NCBI RefSeq assembly: GCF_021442325.1
Contig: NZ_CP087879.1
Coordinates: 2,046,001 to 2,110,000, forward strand
DNA length: 64,000 bases
Origin: Agromyces marinus
GTDB lineage: Bacteria > Actinomycetota > Actinomycetes > Actinomycetales > Microbacteriaceae
Reading direction: 5' to 3'
Shown here: positions 60,081-64,000 of the stretch, piece after piece
Numbering within the stretch: position 1 is the stretch's first letter
Layout: every line of letters starts with the position of its first letter
Program-made: the position numbers and the translations under genes
Notes under the pieces: model-generated
Databases searched by the model: none
What the model saw: the letters and a program-made list of their open reading frames with translations, nothing else
What the model was told of the DNA's origin: nothing

Positions 60081-61646
60081 GTGACCGATGCCGACACCCT
60101 CCCCCAGGTCCCGTCCGTCCGCGCCGCCGAAGCCCTGCTCGGCGATCTCGTCGCGACCACGGGCCGCACGTTCGCGGTGCCGACCCCCTCGACGGGCGAG
60201 ACGCTCGTCGACCTGCCCCGTTCGAGCGCGGACGACGTCCGCGACGCGGTCTCCCGCGCGCGCCTCGCGCAGGTCGCGTGGGCTCGCGTCGGATTCGCCG
60301 AACGCCGGCGCGTGCTGCTGCGCGCGTTCGACCTGATCCTGGAGCGCCGCGAGGACCTGCTCGACCTCACGCAGCTCGAGAGCGGCAAGACCCGCGGGCA
60401 GGCGTTCGAGGAGGTCTTCCAGGCGCTCTCGGTGACGCGTTGGAACGCGCTCAAGGCCCGGTCGGTGCTGCGCGGCGGCGTGCGACGCTCGGGCATCCCG
60501 GTCGCGCTCTCGACGCGCGTGAAGTACAAGTCGAAGGGCGTGGTCGGGGTCGTCACGCCCTGGAACTACGCGATCAGCCTGGCCGCCATGGATGTCGTGC
60601 CGGCCCTCGCCGCGGGCTGCGCGGTCGTGCAGAAGGCCGACGACCAGGGCGCGCTCTCGGTGCTCGCGCTGCGCCGCGCGTTCATCGACGCAGGCGTGCC
60701 CGAGGCGCTGTGGGCGGTCGTCGCCGGCGAGCCCGGCGAGGTCGGCGAAGCGCTCACCGACGAGGTCGACTACATCTGCTTCACCGGTTCGACCGCGACC
60801 GGCCGCCGCATCGCCGAGAAGGCGGGGCGGCGCCTGGTCGGCGCGTCGCTGGAACTCGGCGGCAAGAACGCGCTCATCGTGCTCGACGACGTCGACGTCG
60901 AGCAGGCGGCAGCGGATGCCGCGCACGCGTGCTTCTCGTCGATGGGCCAGCTGTGCGTGTCGATCGAGCGCATCTACGTGCACCGCACCGTCGCCGAGGC
61001 GTTCACGGCTGCGCTCGTCGCACGCCTGACCGATCCGCGGATCGGGTCGGGCCTCGACCACGAGGCCGACTACGGAAGCCTCGCGAGCGCGGCGCAGCTC
61101 GCTCGGATCACCGGGCACCTCGACGACGCGCTCGCGCAGGGCGCGGAGGTGCTCGTCGGCGGCAGGCCCCGACCGGACGTGGGGCCGTGGGCGTTCGAAC
61201 CCACGATCCTCGCGGGCGTGACGCCCGGGATGCGGGTGCTCGACGAGGAGACGTTCGGGGCGATCGCCTCGCTGCAGGTGTTCGACGACGAGCTCGAGGC
61301 GGTCTTCGCCGCGAACGACTCGGAGTACGGGTTGAACGCGTCGGTGCTGTCGGGGTCGACCCGGCACGCGCTGCGCGTGGCGGACCTGCTCGAGGCCGGC
61401 AGCGTGAACGTGAACGAGGGCTACCGGGGCAGCTTCAGCTCGGTGGATGCCCCGATGGGCGGCGTGAAGTCCTCGGGCCTCGGGCGGCGCAACGGCCGCG
61501 AGGGCCTGCTGCGGTTCGCCGACCCGGTCACGGTCTCGGTGAACACCCGCATCATCCCGCTCCCGCACACGGGGCGCGAGTACCGCACGATGATCCCGCT
61601 CATGGCGCTGTTGCAGCGCGTGTTCCGCGGCATCCGCCGCGCGTAG
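60081..61646 (+). CDS. aldehyde dehydrogenase, succinate-semialdehyde dehydrogenase-like
   Basis: A 521-residue NAD(P)-dependent aldehyde dehydrogenase. N162 in TPWNY, K185, FTGSTATGRRI, E258 in LELGGKN and catalytic C292 in GQLCVSIERI are all present, as is the EETFGAIASLQVF motif later. It is similar to mycobacterial GabD2-type succinate-semialdehyde dehydrogenases, but broader aldehydes are possible. The C-terminal tail (after 500) includes a hydrophobic helix that may bind the membrane, unusual in the family. Divergent from the MFS-lyase operon, it could oxidise the aldehyde released by that lyase. Confidence 0.88.
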   Translation: MTDADTLPQVPSVRAAEALLGDLVATTGRTFAVPTPSTGETLVDLPRSSADDVRDAVSRARLAQVAWARVGFAERRRVLLRAFDLILERREDLLDLTQLESGKTRGQAFEEVFQALSVTRWNALKARSVLRGGVRRSGIPVALSTRVKYKSKGVVGVVTPWNYAISLAAMDVVPALAAGCAVVQKADDQGALSVLALRRAFIDAGVPEALWAVVAGEPGEVGEALTDEVDYICFTGSTATGRRIAEKAGRRLVGASLELGGKNALIVLDDVDVEQAAADAAHACFSSMGQLCVSIERIYVHRTVAEAFTAALVARLTDPRIGSGLDHEADYGSLASAAQLARITGHLDDALAQGAEVLVGGRPRPDVGPWAFEPTILAGVTPGMRVLDEETFGAIASLQVFDDELEAVFAANDSEYGLNASVLSGSTRHALRVADLLEAGSVNVNEGYRGSFSSVDAPMGGVKSSGLGRRNGREGLLRFADPVTVSVNTRIIPLPHTGREYRTMIPLMALLQRVFRGIRRA

Positions 61647-61669
61647 GCGCGCCGCCGAGCGGAGGCGGC

Positions 61670-61711
61670 CTCAGGTCGCTTCGCTCAGGTCGCTTGGCTC
61701 AGGTCGCTTCG
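61670..61711. repeat. 14-bp tandem repeat across tatB stop codon
   Basis: Three contiguous copies of CTCAGGTCGCTTCG, the middle one with G for C at position 13. The third copy contains the tatB stop codon and last codons. Confidence 0.9.
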
Positions 61712-62088
61712 GAGTCGAACGGCGCGGGCTCGCCGGCCGCTACCGTCTGCAGCTTGCGCTTGCGCTGCAGGTACGCCGAGTTCTCGTTGACCGCGGCGCG
61801 GGCGACGACGGGCTTGGCGGGTTCGGCGAACGGGTCGACCTCGGTCAGCGCCTCGCGGATGATCCGGCGCGGGTCGTACTGGCGCGGGTCGAGCTTGCGC
61901 CAGTCGACGTCGTCGAAGTCGGAGCCCATCTCCTCGCGCACGCGGTCCTTCGCGCCGTTGGCCATGTCGCGCATGTTGCGGACGAAGCGGCCGAGTTGCG
62001 CGGCGTAGTGGGGCAGGCGCTCGGGCCCGAGCAGGAAGACGGCGATCACCCCGATGATGAGGAGTTTGTCGAAGGTCAGGCCGCCCAT
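61699..62088 (-). CDS. tatB: Sec-independent protein translocase subunit TatB
   Basis: A 129-residue TatB protein, which with TatC binds twin-arginine signal peptides. The N-terminal helix (GLTFDKLLIIGVIAVFLLGPERLP) and the following amphipathic helix (YAAQLGRFVRNMRDMANGAKDRV) are the family hallmarks. The C-terminal half has the RKLDPRQYDPRRIIREAL segment seen in actinobacterial TatB. The ATG at 62088 lies seven bases after TATCCT; a GTG at 62094 is less likely. It is next to the aldehyde dehydrogenase rather than to sigE or htrA. Confidence 0.92.
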   Translation of the reverse strand: MGGLTFDKLLIIGVIAVFLLGPERLPHYAAQLGRFVRNMRDMANGAKDRVREEMGSDFDDVDWRKLDPRQYDPRRIIREALTEVDPFAEPAKPVVARAAVNENSAYLQRKRKLQTVAAGEPAPFDSEAT

Positions 62089-62095
62089 GCGCACA

Positions 62096-62101
62096 AGGAT
62101 A
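62096..62101 (-). promoter_or_regulatory. -10 element, leaderless tatB mRNA
   Basis: TATCCT on the minus strand, seven bases before the ATG at 62088. Confidence 0.5.
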
Positions 62102-62179
62102 GTCGGCGGCGAGCCGCGCGCCGACCACGTGATCGCCCCCTAGGCTTCAGGGGTTGACAGATTCACCGGGAGCCGCCAC

Positions 62180-62812
62180 GTGTCCGAGCACGACCTGAAC
62201 TGGAAGTACGTCGATGAAGCCGTCGTCGAGTCCGAGTCGATCGCCCGGGCTCGTCTGCAGTCGCTCGAGCTCGGGATCGAGCCGATCTCGCCCGCGGTCG
62301 GGGCGCAGCTCGCGGTGGTCGCGGCAGCGTGCGACGCTCGCGCGATCATCGAGGTCGGCACTGGCGTCGGCGTCTCGGGGCTGTGGATGCTCCAGGCTGC
62401 GCGGTCGGCGCACCTGACCTCGATCGACACCGAGACCGAGTACCAGCAGCACGCGCGCGAGCACTTCGCGGATGCGGGCATCGCCGCGGCGCGCGTGCGC
62501 CTGATCGCGGGCAGGGCGGGCGAGGTGCTGCCGCGCATGAACGAGCGCTCGTACGACGTGGTGGTCGTCGATGCGGATGCCGCGTCGGTCATCGAGTACG
62601 TCGAGCACGGCCTCCGGCTCGCCAAGCCCGGCGGGAGCGTGCTGGTGGCGCGTGCTCTGTGGAAGGGGCGGGTGGCCGACCCGGCACGGCGAGACGACGT
62701 TGCGTCGGCGTTCCGCGGGCTCATCTCGGAACTCGCGGGTTCGTCGGCGGTGGTCACCGCCATCTCGCCGGCCGGGGACGGGCTGCTGCAGATCGTGAAG
62801 CTGGGCGCCTGA
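62180..62812 (+). CDS. class I SAM-dependent O-methyltransferase
   Basis: A 210-residue catechol/caffeoyl-CoA-type O-methyltransferase. The SAM-binding motif IIEVGTGVGVSG (residues 54-65), SIDTETEYQQHAREHFADAG, the metal-ligand VVVDAD (near 132) and a VARALWKG motif near 160 follow the family order. The start is GTG with GGAG upstream; TAGGCT at 62141 gives a 25-30 base leader. The methyl acceptor is unknown. It is commonly found next to sigE/tatB/DUF3117 in actinobacteria. Its stop abuts the DUF3117 stop with no gap. Confidence 0.9.
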   Translation: MSEHDLNWKYVDEAVVESESIARARLQSLELGIEPISPAVGAQLAVVAAACDARAIIEVGTGVGVSGLWMLQAARSAHLTSIDTETEYQQHAREHFADAGIAAARVRLIAGRAGEVLPRMNERSYDVVVVDADAASVIEYVEHGLRLAKPGGSVLVARALWKGRVADPARRDDVASAFRGLISELAGSSAVVTAISPAGDGLLQIVKLGA

Positions 62813-62986
62813 CTAGGCCGCGTTGACGACGCCGCCGAGGACGTCGTAGAGCTCCTTGGCCTCGGCGTCGTTCACCGAGACGACGAGTCGACCGCCACCC
62901 TCGAGGGGTACGCGCACGATGATGAGCCGCCCCTCCTTCACAGCCTCCATCGGTCCGTCTCCAGTGCGTGGCTTCATAGCCGCCAT
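62813..62986 (-). CDS. DUF3117 family small protein
   Basis: A 57-residue protein encoded on the minus strand from ATG 62986 to TAG 62813. Its sequence begins MAAMKPRTGDGPMEAVKEG and continues through RLIIVRVPLEGGGRLVV to NDAEAKELYDVLGGVV, the conserved DUF3117 core of about 55 residues found in most actinobacteria. Function unknown; it is one of the shortest conserved genes in the phylum. AAGGGG lies about six bases before the ATG. It is convergent with the O-methyltransferase gene, stop against stop. Confidence 0.9.
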   Translation of the reverse strand: MAAMKPRTGDGPMEAVKEGRLIIVRVPLEGGGRLVVSVNDAEAKELYDVLGGVVNAA

Positions 62987-63060
62987 TGAGCTACCCCTTT
63001 CGTGGCTGAATCTCCATTATCCCGCATCGGGGGCTCGTACCGGACACCCGAGCCCTCGTT

Positions 63061-63102
63061 GTGGAGGATCGTCTACGGATCGTGGAGGCTCGTCTGCGGA
63101 TC
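63061..63102. repeat. 21-bp tandem repeat across a stop codon
   Basis: Two contiguous 21-base copies beginning GTGGAGG and ending CGGATC, differing at two positions. The second copy reaches into the stop codon of the minus-strand membrane glycosyltransferase gene. Confidence 0.85.
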
Positions 63103-64000
63103 ACGGCGGTGTCCAGTCGTATCCGTCGATGCGCCAGCCGATGAGCAACCACCCGACCTGCAGCGCGAGCGAGGCGACCACGAGACCGCCCCGCCACCAC
63201 GGCGAGCGCGGAACGGCCAGGGCGCCCGCGAGCGGGAACAGGGGCGCCAGCAGCCGGAACGTGCTCGACTGCGGGAAGAACACGGCGAACAGGTAGAGCG
63301 CGTAGCTCGCGCACCAGAGGCGCAGGTCGACCCCGAGCCGCTTGACCCACGGTGTGAAGAGGAAGACTGCGAACCCGACGACGAGCGCGATGGGTGCGAT
63401 GGTCCCCATCGGCTGGCCGAGCCACCAGTCGCCGGACTGGAACCAGGGCGTGAGCGGGGCGAGTTCGACGTAGCCGATGTAGGGCGCGCGCCAGGCCAGT
63501 TCGGTGTCGAGGTATGCGGTCGGGCTTCCGGTCACGGCCCAGGCGACGACGGGCCAGGCGAGGCCGACGAGGCCGGCGAAGACGGCGACGGATGCCACGA
63601 CGACCTGCTCACGAGCGGGGAACGGATCGCGTTCACGCGTGAACCACCGCACGATCCAGTGCAACCCGAGCGTGAGGGCGAACGCGAGCGCGCCGGGGCG
63701 GGTGAACGCCCAGACGGCGAGGACGGGCAGGAGCCACACGTAGCGCCGGTCGACGAGTAGGAGCAGCGCGATCGCGAGCCAGAGGAAGCCGAGCGATTCG
63801 GCGTACCCGAACTGCATGATGGGCGCGACGGGTGCGACGCAGAACAGCACGACGGCGAACATCGCCTGGTCGGGTTCGAGGAACCTCGTCATGAGGCGGT
63901 GGAACACGAGTGCCGCGCCGAGCCCTGCTGCGAGTGCGACGAGCACCGACGCGACATCCCAGGGCAGCCCCGCGGTCGTGAAGACGCGCACGATCGCGGG
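63101..64000 (-). CDS. integral membrane glycosyltransferase, PIG-V/GPI-mannosyltransferase-like (partial)
   Basis: The gene runs off the right window edge; the visible part is about 300 residues, with its 5' end beyond base 64000. At least seven hydrophobic helices are seen. FGYAESLGFLWLA near the start and TRPGALAFALTLGLHWI are typical of the PIG-V-related family of GT-C mannosyltransferases, which use a polyprenyl-phosphate sugar donor on the outer face of the membrane. The C-terminal end (YDWTPP) is short. The true start is not in view. It is convergent with nothing here; the DUF3117 gene lies on the same strand downstream. Confidence 0.75.
   Translation of the reverse strand, partial: PAIVRVFTTAGLPWDVASVLVALAAGLGAALVFHRLMTRFLEPDQAMFAVVLFCVAPVAPIMQFGYAESLGFLWLAIALLLLVDRRYVWLLPVLAVWAFTRPGALAFALTLGLHWIVRWFTRERDPFPAREQVVVASVAVFAGLVGLAWPVVAWAVTGSPTAYLDTELAWRAPYIGYVELAPLTPWFQSGDWWLGQPMGTIAPIALVVGFAVFLFTPWVKRLGVDLRLWCASYALYLFAVFFPQSSTFRLLAPLFPLAGALAVPRSPWWRGGLVVASLALQVGWLLIGWRIDGYDWTPP

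Overview
The window is a stretch of high-GC (roughly 70 % or more) actinobacterial chromosome. It carries actinobacterial markers (DUF3039, DUF3107, DUF3117, DUF2342, UPF0182, YlbL-type PDZ-Lon protease, AdnA/AdnB helicase-nucleases). Gene content and style point to Microbacteriaceae (Agromyces- or Microbacterium-like); that family call is inference. I see no insertion sequence, prophage, CRISPR array or rRNA. Two tRNA genes are present, Leu(TAG) and initiator Met(CAT).

Layout. 1-4.7 kb: a hypothetical protein, tRNA-Leu, a DedA membrane protein, and a LuxR-type regulator divergent from an FAD oxidoreductase. 4.8-9.8 kb: a CDF metal exporter, the overlapping murI-rph-rdgB operon, nicotinate phosphoribosyltransferase and DUF3039. 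9.8-13.4 kb: an ABC exporter whose ATPase has a long Ala/Lys-rich N-terminal tail. 13.6-21.3 kb: a wall-polymer (teichoic-acid-like) cluster with a nucleotidyltransferase, TagG/TagH exporter, TagF-like polymerase, CDP-alcohol phosphotransferase and two glycosyltransferases. 21.4-27.5 kb: HtrA protease, aminotransferase plus nitrilase, a DoxX/HxlR pair and an exported repeat protein. 27.6-48.2 kb: a conserved actinobacterial backbone (UPF0182, YlbL, DUF2342, a TOMM leader-binding-like protein, UvrD2-like helicase, NudC, a predicted pseudokinase, AdnB, AdnA, DUF3107, a ferritin-like protein, DEAD-box helicase) whose order recalls the M. tuberculosis Rv3193c-Rv3211 region as I remember it. 48.2-57 kb: PHP phosphoesterase, EEP-family protein, Xaa-Pro aminopeptidase, a palindromic repeat pair, a frameshifted stress protein, MgtE-N/CBS protein, DUF1003, Mrp and a lipoprotein. 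57-62 kb: a PLP lyase/decarboxylase with MFS carrier, divergent from an aldehyde dehydrogenase. The end holds TatB, an O-methyltransferase, DUF3117 and a membrane glycosyltransferase cut by the window edge.

Gene control looks typically actinobacterial. At least seventeen genes have a TANNNT hexamer six to eight bases before the start codon, so they are probably transcribed as leaderless mRNAs; this spacing was used to choose several starts. Strong perfect hairpins mark the ends of several transcription units.

The most unusual signals are not genes. A short DNA word, GCGGATGCC, occurs dozens of times on both strands, in coding and intergenic DNA and in different reading frames, and once as a perfect inverted pair forming a hairpin between two genes. 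A pair of about 75-bp nested palindromes lies at 51.9-52.1 kb. Short tandem repeats sit on or next to the stop codons of four minus-strand genes. Among proteins, the ABC ATPase tail, the predicted pseudokinase, the orphan TOMM-like protein overlapping a helicase gene tail-to-tail, and the lyase-aldehyde dehydrogenase pair are the best leads.
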